DNA from: [Enterobacter] lignolyticus SCF1
Lineage (GTDB): Bacteria > Pseudomonadota > Gammaproteobacteria > Enterobacterales > Enterobacteriaceae
NCBI RefSeq assembly: GCF_000164865.1
Contig: NC_014618.1
Location: 372,001-436,000, forward strand
Reading direction: 5' to 3'
DNA length: 64,000 bases
Shown here piece after piece: positions 49,507 through 61,174 of this stretch. How positions within the stretch are numbered: the stretch's first letter is position 1; each line of letters starts with the position of its first letter. The translations under genes were made by a program, and so were the position numbers. The notes beneath the pieces were generated by a model. The model was not told where the DNA came from, did not search any database, and saw only the letters and a program-made list of their open reading frames with translations.

Positions 49507-50691
49507 GTGTCTAAAGAAAAATTTGAACGTACAAAACCGCACGTCAACGTCGGCACTATCGGCCACGTTGACCATGGTAAAACTACCCTGACCGCTGCCA
49601 TCACTACCGTTCTGGCTAAAACCTACGGTGGTTCCGCTCGCGCATTCGACCAGATCGATAACGCGCCGGAAGAAAAAGCTCGTGGTATCACCATCAACAC
49701 CTCTCACGTTGAATATGACACCCCGACTCGCCACTACGCGCACGTAGACTGCCCGGGCCACGCCGACTATGTTAAAAACATGATCACCGGTGCTGCGCAG
49801 ATGGACGGCGCGATCCTGGTTGTTGCTGCGACTGACGGCCCGATGCCGCAGACCCGTGAGCACATCCTGCTGGGTCGTCAGGTAGGCGTTCCGTACATCA
49901 TCGTGTTCCTGAACAAATGCGACATGGTTGATGACGAAGAGCTGCTGGAACTGGTTGAGATGGAAGTGCGTGAACTGCTGTCTCAGTACGATTTCCCGGG
50001 CGACGACACGCCGATCGTTCGTGGTTCTGCTCTGAAAGCGCTGGAAGGCGAAGCAGAGTGGGAAGCGAAAATCATCGAACTGGCTGGCTTCCTGGATTCT
50101 TACATCCCGGAACCAGAGCGTGCGATTGACAAGCCGTTCCTGCTGCCGATCGAAGACGTATTCTCCATCTCCGGTCGTGGTACCGTTGTTACCGGTCGTG
50201 TAGAGCGCGGTATCATCAAAGTTGGCGAAGAAGTTGAAATCGTTGGTATCAAAGAGACTGCGAAGTCTACCTGTACTGGCGTTGAAATGTTCCGCAAACT
50301 GCTGGATGAAGGCCGTGCGGGTGAGAACGTTGGCGTTCTGCTGCGTGGTATCAAACGTGAAGAAATCGAACGTGGTCAGGTACTGGCGAAGCCGGGCACC
50401 ATCAACCCGCACACCAAGTTCGAATCTGAAGTGTACATCCTGTCCAAAGACGAAGGCGGCCGTCACACTCCGTTCTTCAAAGGCTACCGTCCGCAGTTCT
50501 ACTTCCGTACAACTGACGTGACTGGCACCATCGAACTGCCGGAAGGCGTAGAGATGGTAATGCCGGGCGACAACATCAAAATGGTTGTTACCCTGATCCA
50601 CCCGATCGCGATGGACGATGGTCTGCGTTTCGCAATCCGTGAAGGCGGCCGTACCGTTGGCGCGGGCGTTGTAGCGAAAGTTCTGGGCTAA
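49507..50691 (+). CDS. tufA: Elongation factor Tu
   Basis: A 394-residue GTPase that delivers aminoacyl-tRNA. G1 GHVDHGKTT (18-26), G3 DCPGHADYVK, G4 NKCDM; C-terminal end VGAGVVAKVLG. The GTG start at 49507 with AAGGAA upstream gives the standard MSKEKFERTKPHVNVG; this frame stays open upstream to 49462 across the intercistronic hairpin. Last str gene. Confidence 0.99.
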   Translation: MSKEKFERTKPHVNVGTIGHVDHGKTTLTAAITTVLAKTYGGSARAFDQIDNAPEEKARGITINTSHVEYDTPTRHYAHVDCPGHADYVKNMITGAAQMDGAILVVAATDGPMPQTREHILLGRQVGVPYIIVFLNKCDMVDDEELLELVEMEVRELLSQYDFPGDDTPIVRGSALKALEGEAEWEAKIIELAGFLDSYIPEPERAIDKPFLLPIEDVFSISGRGTVVTGRVERGIIKVGEEVEIVGIKETAKSTCTGVEMFRKLLDEGRAGENVGVLLRGIKREEIERGQVLAKPGTINPHTKFESEVYILSKDEGGRHTPFFKGYRPQFYFRTTDVTGTIELPEGVEMVMPGDNIKMVVTLIHPIAMDDGLRFAIREGGRTVGAGVVAKVLG

Positions 50692-50711
50692 TAATTTATT
50701 ATCCCCGAATT

Positions 50712-50737
50712 AAAAAGGGCGCTTCGGCGCCCTTTTT
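50712..50737 (+). terminator. Terminator of the str operon after tufA
   Basis: AAAAAGGGCGC-TTCG-GCGCCCTTTTT: a perfect stem with a UUCG tetraloop and T5, 20 bases after the tufA stop. Confidence 0.95.
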
Positions 50738-50819
50738 GTTGTCTGTTATTTACGACGACACATTTGATCGCATTTTATTGGCGTCTCACCGCACCGGTTC
50801 CTTATTTGTGCTATTGTAA

Positions 50820-50834
50820 TTATAACTATTCTCA
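50820..50834 (+). promoter_or_regulatory. Fur box upstream of bfd
   Basis: TTATAACTATTCTCA agrees with the 7-1-7 Fur motif TGATAAT-N-ATTATCA at 11 of 14 defined positions. It lies 36 bases before the bfd start. bfd is iron-repressed by Fur in E. coli, so the placement makes sense. Confidence 0.7.
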
Positions 50835-50869
50835 TTTACACTTTGCGCATAAATTGAACGGGAGCGATC

Positions 50870-51064
50870 ATGTACGTTTGTTTGTGTAATGGTGTAAGCG
50901 ATAAAAAAATTCGCCAGGCTGTACGTCAGTTCCATCCGCAATCCTTCCAGCAGCTCCGTAAATTTATTCCTGTGGGAAATCAATGCGGTAAATGCGTTCG
51001 CGCCGCGCGTGAAATCATGCAAGATGAATTAACGCAGATGCCGGAATATAAAGAGATTGCCTGA
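50870..51064 (+). CDS. bfd: Bacterioferritin-associated ferredoxin
   Basis: A 64-residue [2Fe-2S] protein that passes electrons to bacterioferritin for iron release. Cluster ligands Cys4 and Cys6 (MYVCLC) and Cys39 and Cys42 (GNQCGKC) are present. 71 bases before bfr. Confidence 0.97.
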   Translation: MYVCLCNGVSDKKIRQAVRQFHPQSFQQLRKFIPVGNQCGKCVRAAREIMQDELTQMPEYKEIA

Positions 51065-51135
51065 GGTCTAATCTTTTTTTGACATCCCGGTAGCCCGATC
51101 TACGCTTCAATGAGTGGAAGCGGAGGGACTACAAA

Positions 51136-51612
51136 ATGAAAGGTGATGTTAAGGTCATAAATTATCTCAATAAATTATTGGGAAATGAGCTTGTCGCGAT
51201 AAACCAGTACTTTCTCCATGCGAGAATGTTTAAGAACTGGGGCCTGATGCGCCTCAACGATGTTGAATATCACGAATCCATTGATGAAATGAAGCACGCC
51301 GATAAATACATCGAGCGTATTCTGTTTCTTGAGGGGATTCCCAATCTGCAGGATCTCGGTAAGCTCGGGATTGGCGAAGATGTCGAAGAGATGCTGCGTT
51401 CCGATCTGGCGCTAGAGCTGGATGGGGCAAAGAACCTGCGTGAAGCGATCGCCTATGCTGACAGCGTGCATGACTACGTCAGCCGTGACATGATGATCGA
51501 AATTCTGAAGGATGAAGAAGGGCACATCGACTGGCTTGAAACCGAGCTGGATCTGATAGGTAAAATCGGCCTGCAAAACTACCTCCAGTCGCAAATTAAA
51601 GTGGAAGAATAA
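51136..51612 (+). CDS. bfr: Bacterioferritin
   Basis: A 158-residue heme-binding ferritin subunit forming a 24-mer iron store. Ferroxidase ligands: Glu18 (GNELVAINQ), Glu51/His54 (SIDEMKHADK, which also holds the heme ligand Met52), Glu94 and Glu127/His130 (DEEGHIDWLE). It overlaps the convergent hopD end by 17 bases. Confidence 0.98.
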   Translation: MKGDVKVINYLNKLLGNELVAINQYFLHARMFKNWGLMRLNDVEYHESIDEMKHADKYIERILFLEGIPNLQDLGKLGIGEDVEEMLRSDLALELDGAKNLREAIAYADSVHDYVSRDMMIEILKDEEGHIDWLETELDLIGKIGLQNYLQSQIKVEE

Positions 51613-52072
51613 GCAGGTTCTTCCACCCGCAGATAAGACCCGCTGCCGCCAGATATGGCCCAAACGGCAGCGGGTTTTTTATTGCCTGCAGGGATCGCCT
51701 GCGGGCCATCTGAACCCCCAGAGTCAACAGCGCCAGAGCCGACGCCAGCGTGACAAGACAGGGAAGCAGCGACCCGCCATGCCAGGCGCCCAGCGCAGCC
51801 AGCAGTTTAACATCGCCGTATCCCAGCCCTTCCCGTTTTCGAATGAGCTTATATCCCCAGTACACCGCTGCGAATGCGCAATAGCCGGCGATGGCGCCGA
51901 GGACGGCCTGCGGCAACCGCGCTTCATGGCAGACAAGATTAAAAAGCAGCCCGAACCAGAGCAGCGGGCAGGTAAGCGCATCGGGCAAAAGGTGACGTTT
52001 GAGATCGCAAAGGCTCAGAGCGACATTCAGCATCAGGTAAATCAGCAGGAAGGGGAGGGCGGTTATCATCAT
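51596..52072 (-). CDS. hopD: Short prepilin peptidase (HopD/GspO type)
   Basis: A 158-residue A24-family aspartic protease, all membrane. The two catalytic aspartates are visible: CDLKRHLLPDALT (Asp23) and GLGYGDVKLLAALGAW (Asp87). The N-terminal half found in longer GspO/PilD proteins is absent; the protein begins just before the first catalytic loop. No gsp or pilin genes are beside it. I think Salmonella HopD is similarly short, so this is not clearly a pseudogene. Confidence 0.85.
   Translation of the reverse strand: MMITALPFLLIYLMLNVALSLCDLKRHLLPDALTCPLLWFGLLFNLVCHEARLPQAVLGAIAGYCAFAAVYWGYKLIRKREGLGYGDVKLLAALGAWHGGSLLPCLVTLASALALLTLGVQMARRRSLQAIKNPLPFGPYLAAAGLICGWKNLLILPL
51639..51680 (+). 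terminator. bfr terminator lying inside the 3' end of hopD
   Basis: The stem CCCGCTGCCG (51639-51648), a 16-base loop, CGGCAGCGGG (51665-51674) and T6. It starts 27 bases after the bfr stop and is wholly within the opposite-strand hopD coding sequence. Confidence 0.75.
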
Positions 52073-52244
52073 GGTTGTCCAGCAACAGCGTTGCCAGGAG
52101 TGTGAGGGCGTACGTCCCGGTCTGGCAAACGTCCGTTACCGACAATGCGTGAGGGCTTCCGCTCATACTGCCTGCGTTACATGACTTGCCGTCGCGCCGG
52201 GAATCACCGCCGCACTTCAGCGTTGCTGATTTTATAAACACCGC
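52073..52244. other. Non-coding stretch upstream of the S10 promoter
   Basis: I see no gene here. A 37-codon open frame on the plus strand from 52070 contains Cys-Gln-Glu-Cys but has no ribosome site or recognisable family. Together with the S10 leader this makes a 375-base gene-free gap. Confidence 0.55.
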
Positions 52245-52272
52245 TTGCTTCGCGCTGTAATTTGCGTATAAT
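52245..52272 (+). promoter_or_regulatory. S10 operon promoter
   Basis: TTGCTT (52245-52250), 16 bases, then the perfect -10 TATAAT (52267-52272), with GCGCGGGC immediately after, a GC-rich discriminator typical of stringently controlled ribosomal promoters. Start expected near 52279. Confidence 0.85.
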
Positions 52273-52278
52273 GCGCGG

Positions 52279-52447
52279 GCTTGTCAAAATTGACGGCAGG
52301 TTCGATATGAACCCTGACAGTAAATTTTACTGTCAAACAATGTTCCCAATCGGGGAACTACGCAAGAACGGTTACACTCACCCATCAATCGTAATGGGCT
52401 AGAGGAGTAATCATTTTCGTTTATAAAATAATTGGAGCTCTGGTCTC
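52279..52447 (+). promoter_or_regulatory. S10 operon leader (L4-regulated attenuator)
   Basis: About 170 bases of untranslated leader with several hairpins, for example TTTACTGTCA/TGACAGTAAA near 52313-52336 and GTTCCC/GGGAAC near 52342-52358. L4 binds such a leader in E. coli to cause attenuation and to block rpsJ translation. The leader ends in GGAG before the rpsJ ATG. Confidence 0.7.
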
Positions 52448-52759
52448 ATGCAGAACCAAAGAATCCGTATCCGCCTGAAAGCGTTTGATCATCGTCTGAT
52501 CGATCAATCAACCGCGGAAATCGTCGAGACTGCTAAGCGCACTGGTGCGCAAGTCCGTGGTCCGATCCCGCTGCCGACCCGCAAAGAGCGCTTTACCGTT
52601 CTGATCTCCCCGCACGTTAACAAAGACGCGCGCGATCAGTACGAAATCCGCACTCATAAGCGTCTGGTTGACATCGTTGAGCCAACCGAGAAAACCGTTG
52701 ATGCTCTGATGCGTCTGGATCTGGCTGCCGGTGTAGACGTGCAGATCAGCCTGGGTTAA
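52448..52759 (+). CDS. rpsJ: 30S ribosomal protein S10
   Basis: A 103-residue 30S head protein that is also NusE, a partner of NusB in antitermination. The N-terminal [19 protein letters not shown] is standard. First gene of the eleven-gene S10 operon. Confidence 0.99.
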
Positions 52760-52791
52760 TCAGGTCATCGAGCGATTGAGAGGTTGATACA

Positions 52792-54336
<1,545 letters not shown>

Positions 54337-54353
54337 GTCGGAGGAGTAATACA

Positions 54354-55175
54354 ATGGCAGTTGTTAAATGTAAACCGACATCTCCGGGTCGTCGCCACGT
54401 CGTTAAAGTGGTTAACCCAGAGCTGCACAAGGGCAAACCTTTTGCTCCGCTGCTGGAAAAAAACAGCAAATCCGGTGGTCGTAACAACAATGGCCGTATC
54501 ACCACTCGTCACATCGGTGGTGGCCACAAGCAGGCTTATCGTATTGTTGACTTTAAACGCAACAAAGACGGTATCCCGGCAGTTGTTGAGCGTCTTGAGT
54601 ACGATCCGAACCGTTCCGCGAACATCGCGCTGGTTCTGTACAAAGATGGCGAACGCCGTTACATCCTGGCCCCTAAAGGCCTGAAAGCTGGCGACCAGAT
54701 TCAGTCTGGCGTTGATGCTGCAATCAAAGCAGGCAACACCCTGCCGATGCGCAATATCCCGGTGGGTTCTACCGTTCATAACGTAGAAATGAAACCAGGT
54801 AAAGGCGGTCAGCTGGCACGTTCCGCTGGTACTTACGTTCAGATCGTTGCTCGTGACGGTGCTTATGTCACCCTGCGTCTGCGCTCTGGTGAAATGCGTA
54901 AAGTCGAAGCAGAGTGCCGCGCTACTCTGGGCGAAGTTGGCAATGCTGAGCATATGCTGCGCGTTCTGGGTAAAGCAGGTGCTGCACGCTGGCGTGGTGT
55001 TCGTCCTACCGTTCGCGGTACTGCGATGAACCCAGTCGACCACCCACATGGTGGTGGTGAAGGTCGTAACTTTGGTAAGCACCCGGTAACTCCGTGGGGC
55101 GTTCAGACCAAAGGTAAGAAGACCCGCAGCAACAAGCGTACTGATAAATTCATCGTACGTCGCCGTAGCAAATAA
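54354..55175 (+). CDS. rplB: 50S ribosomal protein L2
   Basis: A 273-residue protein needed for subunit joining and peptidyl transfer. Conserved MNPVDHPHGGGEGRN holds the critical His229 region near the C-terminus. The N-terminal KCKPTSPGRRHV is standard. Confidence 0.99.
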   Translation: MAVVKCKPTSPGRRHVVKVVNPELHKGKPFAPLLEKNSKSGGRNNNGRITTRHIGGGHKQAYRIVDFKRNKDGIPAVVERLEYDPNRSANIALVLYKDGERRYILAPKGLKAGDQIQSGVDAAIKAGNTLPMRNIPVGSTVHNVEMKPGKGGQLARSAGTYVQIVARDGAYVTLRLRSGEMRKVEAECRATLGEVGNAEHMLRVLGKAGAARWRGVRPTVRGTAMNPVDHPHGGGEGRNFGKHPVTPWGVQTKGKKTRSNKRTDKFIVRRRSK

Positions 55176-55191
55176 TTTTAGAGGATAAGCC

Positions 55192-55470
55192 ATGCCACGT
55201 TCTCTCAAGAAAGGTCCTTTTATTGACCTGCACTTGCTGAAGAAGGTAGAGAAAGCGGTGGAAAGCGGAGACAAGAAGCCCCTGCGCACTTGGTCCCGTC
55301 GTTCAACGATCTTTCCTAACATGATCGGTTTGACCATCGCTGTCCATAATGGTCGTCAGCACGTTCCAGTATTTGTTTCCGACGAAATGGTCGGTCACAA
55401 ACTGGGTGAATTCGCACCGACTCGTACTTATCGCGGCCACGCTGCTGATAAAAAAGCGAAGAAGAAATAA
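55192..55470 (+). CDS. rpsS: 30S ribosomal protein S19
   Basis: A 92-residue 30S head protein that forms a complex with S13; starts [19 protein letters not shown], ends with the basic DKKAKKK tail. Confidence 0.99.
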
Positions 55471-55484
55471 GGTAGGAGGAAGAG

Positions 55485-55817
55485 ATGGAAACTTTAGCTC
55501 AACATCGCCATGCTCGTTCTTCTGCTCAGAAGGTTCGCCTTGTTGCTGACCTGATTCGCGGTAAGAAAGTGTCGCAGGCCCTGGATATTCTGACCTACAC
55601 CAATAAGAAAGCGGCTGTACTGGTCAAGAAAGTTCTGGAATCTGCCATTGCTAACGCTGAACACAACGATGGCGCTGACATTGACGATCTGAAAGTTGCG
55701 AAAATTTTCGTAGACGAAGGCCCGAGCATGAAGCGCATTATGCCGCGTGCAAAAGGTCGTGCAGATCGCATCCTGAAGCGCACCAGCCACATCACTGTGG
55801 TTGTGTCCGATCGCTGA
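55485..55817 (+). CDS. rplV: 50S ribosomal protein L22
   Basis: A 110-residue protein with a beta-hairpin in the exit tunnel. The hairpin segment KRIMPRAKGRADRILKR is intact; I see none of the small deletions of the MKR type known from macrolide-resistant strains. Confidence 0.99.
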   Translation: METLAQHRHARSSAQKVRLVADLIRGKKVSQALDILTYTNKKAAVLVKKVLESAIANAEHNDGADIDDLKVAKIFVDEGPSMKRIMPRAKGRADRILKRTSHITVVVSDR

Positions 55818-55834
55818 GACTCTGGAGACTAGCA

Positions 55835-56533
55835 ATGGGTCAGAAAGTACATCCTAATGGTATTCGCCTGGGTATTGTAAAACCATGGAACTCAACCTGG
55901 TTTGCGAACACCAAAGAATTCGCTGACAACCTGGACAGCGACTTTAAAGTACGTCAGTACCTGACTAAGGAACTGGCTAAAGCGTCCGTATCTCGTATCG
56001 TTATCGAGCGTCCGGCTAAGAGCATCCGTGTGACCATTCACACCGCTCGCCCGGGCATCGTTATCGGTAAGAAAGGCGAAGACGTAGAAAAACTGCGCAA
56101 GGTCGTAGCGGATATCGCTGGCGTTCCTGCACAGATCAACATCGCCGAAGTGCGTAAACCTGAACTGGACGCAAAACTGGTTGCTGACAGCATTACTTCT
56201 CAGCTGGAACGTCGCGTTATGTTCCGTCGTGCGATGAAGCGTGCTGTACAGAACGCAATGCGTCTGGGCGCTAAAGGTATCAAAGTTGAAGTTAGCGGCC
56301 GTCTGGGCGGCGCGGAAATCGCACGTACCGAATGGTACCGTGAAGGTCGCGTTCCGCTGCACACTCTGCGTGCTGACATCGACTACAACACCTCTGAAGC
56401 GCACACCACTTATGGTGTAATCGGCGTTAAGGTATGGATCTTCAAAGGTGAGATCCTGGGTGGTATGGCTGCTGTTGAACAACCGGAACCGGCTGCTCAA
56501 CCTAAAAAGCAGCAGCGTAAAGGCCGTAAATAA
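55835..56533 (+). CDS. rpsC: 30S ribosomal protein S3
   Basis: A 232-residue mRNA-entry-site protein with a KH domain (RPGIVIGKKGEDVEKLR) and a basic Gln/Lys/Arg tail that is one residue shorter than I recall for E. coli. Confidence 0.99.
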   Translation: MGQKVHPNGIRLGIVKPWNSTWFANTKEFADNLDSDFKVRQYLTKELAKASVSRIVIERPAKSIRVTIHTARPGIVIGKKGEDVEKLRKVVADIAGVPAQINIAEVRKPELDAKLVADSITSQLERRVMFRRAMKRAVQNAMRLGAKGIKVEVSGRLGGAEIARTEWYREGRVPLHTLRADIDYNTSEAHTTYGVIGVKVWIFKGEILGGMAAVEQPEPAAQPKKQQRKGRK

Positions 56534-56545
56534 GGAGCGTCGCTG

Positions 56546-56955
56546 ATGTTACAACCAAAGCGTACAAAATTCCGTAAAGTGCACAAAGGCCGCAACCGTG
56601 GTCTGGCGCAGGGTACGGATGTTAGCTTCGGCACTTTCGGTCTGAAAGCTGTTGGCCGTGGTCGTCTGACTGCACGTCAGATCGAAGCAGCACGTCGTGC
56701 AATGACCCGTGCAGTTAAGCGTCAAGGTAAGATCTGGATCCGTGTATTCCCGGACAAACCGATCACCGAAAAGCCGCTGGAAGTTCGTATGGGTAAAGGT
56801 AAAGGTAACGTGGAGTACTGGGTTGCCTTGATTCAGCCGGGTAAAGTCCTGTATGAAATGGACGGTGTTCCGGAAGAGCTGGCCCGTGAAGCCTTCGGCC
56901 TGGCAGCAGCGAAACTGCCTATCAAAACCACCTTTGTAACTAAGACGGTGATGTA

Positions 56956-56956
<1 letters not shown>
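56546..56956 (+). CDS. rplP: 50S ribosomal protein L16
   Basis: A 136-residue protein near the A-site tRNA elbow. The Arg81 site hydroxylated by RoxA in E. coli lies in KPLEVRMGKGKG. The stop overlaps the rpmC start (TAATG). Confidence 0.99.
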
Positions 56957-57401
<445 letters not shown>

Positions 57402-57425
57402 TACAGTACGCATTCTCGATACGAA

Positions 57426-57457
57426 TAAACGGCTCAGCGATGGGCCGTTTATTTTTT
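57426..57457 (+). terminator. S10 operon terminator
   Basis: TAAACGGCTC-AGCGAT-GGGCCGTTTA, with one internal wobble pair, followed by TTTTTT. It lies 24 bases after rpsQ and just upstream of the spc promoter. Confidence 0.82.
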
Positions 57458-57458
57458 C

Positions 57459-57487
57459 TACCCATATCGTTTGAGCGGTGTTATAAT
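57459..57487 (+). promoter_or_regulatory. spc operon promoter
   Basis: Perfect -10 TATAAT at 57482-57487 followed by a GC-rich GCCGCGCCCC discriminator. The -35 is poor (TACCCA at 57459-57464 for 17-base spacing). The surrounding sequence resembles the E. coli spc promoter as I recall it. Confidence 0.75.
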
Positions 57488-57492
57488 GCCGC

Positions 57493-57514
57493 GCCCCCGA
57501 TATGGGGCTTTTTT
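57493..57514 (+). terminator. Terminator-like hairpin at the start of the spc leader
   Basis: GCCCC-(CGATAT)-GGGGC followed by T6, starting about 6 bases after the -10 box, so it would form at the very 5' end of the spc transcript. It could cause early release (attenuation), protect the 5' end, or terminate residual S10 read-through. Confidence 0.55.
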
Positions 57515-57565
57515 AACGACCTGATTTCGGGTCTCAGTAGTAGTTGACATTAGCGGAGCACTGAA

Positions 57566-58816
<1,251 letters not shown>

Positions 58817-58830
58817 GGTAGGGTTACTGA

Positions 58831-59136
58831 ATGGCTAAGCAATCAATGAAAGCACGCGAAGTAAAGCGCGTAGCTTTAGCTGATAAATTCTTCGCTAAAC
58901 GCGCTGAACTGAAAGCGATCATTTCTGATGTGAACGCTTCCGACGAAGATCGTTGGAATGCTGTTCTCAAGCTGCAGTCTCTGCCGCGTGATTCCAGCCC
59001 GTCTCGTCAGCGTAACCGCTGCCGTCAAACTGGTCGTCCGCATGGTTTCCTGCGGAAGTTCGGGTTGAGCCGTATCAAGGTCCGTGAAGCCGCAATGCGC
59101 GGTGAAATCCCGGGTCTGAAAAAGGCTAGCTGGTAA
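58831..59136 (+). CDS. rpsN: 30S ribosomal protein S14
   Basis: A 101-residue S14 of the long, zinc-independent type: no CxxC ribbon, but the RNRCRQTGRPHGFLRKFGLSR core is present. Ends GLKKASW. Confidence 0.99.
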   Translation: MAKQSMKAREVKRVALADKFFAKRAELKAIISDVNASDEDRWNAVLKLQSLPRDSSPSRQRNRCRQTGRPHGFLRKFGLSRIKVREAAMRGEIPGLKKASW

Positions 59137-59169
59137 TTGTCACCAATTGAATCACGGGAGTAAAGACAG

Positions 59170-59562
59170 ATGAGCATGCAAGATCCGATCGCGGATATGC
59201 TGACCCGTATCCGTAACGGTCAGGCCGCGAACAAAGCTGCGGTCACCATGCCTTCCTCCAAGCTGAAAGTGGCAATCGCCAACGTGCTGAAGGAAGAAGG
59301 TTTTATTGAAGATTTTAAAGTTGAAGGCGACACCAAGCCGGAACTGGAAGTGACTCTGAAGTACTTCCAGGGTAAAGCTGTTGTAGAAAGCATTCAGCGT
59401 GTCAGTCGCCCAGGTCTGCGCATCTACAAACGTAAAGATGAGCTGCCGAAAGTTATGGCGGGTCTGGGTATCGCGGTTGTTTCTACCTCTAAAGGTGTTA
59501 TGACTGATCGTGCAGCGCGCCAGGCTGGTCTTGGTGGCGAAATTATCTGCTACGTAGCCTAA
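59170..59562 (+). CDS. rpsH: 30S ribosomal protein S8
   Basis: A 130-residue primary 16S-binding protein and the autogenous repressor of the spc operon. The RNA-contact motif STSKGVMTDRAAR and the C-terminal GGEIICYVA are intact. Confidence 0.99.
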   Translation: MSMQDPIADMLTRIRNGQAANKAAVTMPSSKLKVAIANVLKEEGFIEDFKVEGDTKPELEVTLKYFQGKAVVESIQRVSRPGLRIYKRKDELPKVMAGLGIAVVSTSKGVMTDRAARQAGLGGEIICYVA

Positions 59563-59574
59563 TCGGAGGAAAAA

Positions 59575-60108
59575 ATGTCTCGTGTTGCTAAAGCACCGGT
59601 CGTTGTTCCTGCCGGCGTTGATGTAAAAATCAACGGTCAGGTTATTACGATCAAAGGTAAAAACGGCGAGCTGACTCGTACTCTCAACGATGCTGTTGAA
59701 GTTAAACATGCTGATAATGCTCTGACCTTCGGTCCGCGTGATGGTTACGTGGATGGCTGGGCTCAGGCTGGTACCGCGCGTGCCCTGCTGAACTCAATGG
59801 TTATCGGTGTTACCGAAGGCTTCACTAAGAAGCTGCAGCTGGTTGGTGTAGGTTATCGTGCAGCGGTCAAAGGGAACGTAGTAAACCTGGCTTTAGGTTT
59901 CTCTCACCCAGTTGACCATCAGCTGCCGGCGGGTATCACTGCAGAATGTCCGACTCAGACTGAAATCGTGCTGAAAGGCGCTGATAAGCAGGTGATCGGC
60001 CAGGTTGCAGCAGATCTGCGCGCCTACCGTCGTCCTGAGCCTTACAAAGGCAAGGGTGTTCGTTACGCCGACGAAGTCGTGCGTACCAAAGAGGCTAAGA
60101 AGAAGTAA
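59575..60108 (+). CDS. rplF: 50S ribosomal protein L6
   Basis: A 177-residue two-domain protein near the factor-binding site, starting MSRVAKAPVVVPAGVDV, with the C-terminal RRPEPYKGKGVRYADE motif. Confidence 0.99.
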   Translation: MSRVAKAPVVVPAGVDVKINGQVITIKGKNGELTRTLNDAVEVKHADNALTFGPRDGYVDGWAQAGTARALLNSMVIGVTEGFTKKLQLVGVGYRAAVKGNVVNLALGFSHPVDHQLPAGITAECPTQTEIVLKGADKQVIGQVAADLRAYRRPEPYKGKGVRYADEVVRTKEAKKK

Positions 60109-60117
60109 GGTAACACT

Positions 60118-60471
60118 ATGGATAAGAAATCTGCTCGTATCCGTCGTGCGACCCGCGCACGCCGCAAGCTCAAAGAGCTGGGCGCAACTCGCCTGGTGGT
60201 ACATCGTACCCCGCGTCATATTTACGCACAGGTAATTGCACCGAACGGTTCTGAAGTTCTGGTAGCTGCTTCTACTGTAGAAAAAGCTATCGCTGAACAA
60301 CTGAAGTACACCGGTAACAAAGACGCGGCCGCAGCTGTGGGTAAAGCTGTCGCTGAACGCGCTCTGGAAAAAGGCATTAAAGATGTGTCCTTTGACCGTT
60401 CCGGGTTCCAATATCATGGTCGTGTCCAGGCACTGGCAGATGCTGCCCGTGAAGCTGGCCTTCAGTTCTAA
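60118..60471 (+). CDS. rplR: 50S ribosomal protein L18
   Basis: A 117-residue 5S rRNA-binding protein; basic N-terminus MDKKSARIRRATRARRKLK and C-terminal FDRSGFQYHGRVQALAD. Confidence 0.99.
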   Translation: MDKKSARIRRATRARRKLKELGATRLVVHRTPRHIYAQVIAPNGSEVLVAASTVEKAIAEQLKYTGNKDAAAAVGKAVAERALEKGIKDVSFDRSGFQYHGRVQALADAAREAGLQF

Positions 60472-60485
60472 GGTAGAGGTGTAAG

Positions 60486-60986
60486 ATGGCTCACATCGAA
60501 AAACAAGCTGGCGAACTGCAGGAAAAGCTGATCGCGGTAAACCGCGTATCTAAAACCGTTAAAGGTGGTCGTATTTTCTCCTTCACAGCTCTGACTGTAG
60601 TTGGCGATGGTAACGGTCGCGTTGGTTTTGGTTACGGTAAAGCGCGTGAAGTTCCAGCAGCGATCCAGAAAGCGATGGAAAAAGCCCGTCGCAATATGAT
60701 TAACGTCGCGCTGAACCACGGCACCCTGCAGCACCCGGTTAAAGGTGTTCACACGGGTTCTCGTGTATTCATGCAGCCGGCTTCCGAAGGTACCGGTATC
60801 ATCGCCGGTGGTGCAATGCGCGCCGTTCTGGAAGTCGCTGGAGTTCATAACGTTCTGGCTAAAGCGTATGGTTCCACCAACCCGATTAACGTGGTTCGTG
60901 CAACTATCGATGGCCTGGAAAATATGAATTCTCCAGAAATGGTCGCTGCCAAGCGTGGTAAATCCGTTGAAGAAATTCTGGGGTAA
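60486..60986 (+). CDS. rpsE: 30S ribosomal protein S5
   Basis: A 166-residue fidelity protein. The spectinomycin loop [13 protein letters not shown] is wild type. Ends KSVEEILG, one residue shorter than I recall for E. coli. Confidence 0.99.
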
Positions 60987-60991
60987 TGACC

Positions 60992-61171
60992 ATGGCAAAG
61001 ACTATTAAAATTACTCAAACCCGCAGTGCAATCGGTCGTCTGCCGAAACACAAGGCAACGCTGCTTGGCCTGGGTCTGCGTCGTATTGGCCACACCGTAG
61101 AGCGTGAGGATACTCCTGCTGTTCGTGGTATGGTCAACGCGGTTTCCTTCATGGTTAAAGTTGAGGAGTAA
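60992..61171 (+). CDS. rpmD: 50S ribosomal protein L30
   Basis: A 59-residue protein starting [19 protein letters not shown]. The ATG at 60992 is chosen over the in-frame codon at 60986, which overlaps the rpsE stop and would add two residues. Confidence 0.98.
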
Positions 61172-61174
61172 GAG

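Noticed and set aside
49414..50601. A 395-codon minus-strand frame opposite tufA
   Set aside because: Shadow of tufA codon bias, with no domain and no upstream signals.
52070..52183. A 37-codon plus-strand frame with Cys-Gln-Glu-Cys between hopD and the S10 promoter
   Set aside because: No Shine-Dalgarno, no promoter and no family resemblance; starts inside the hopD 5' end. Not enough to call a gene.
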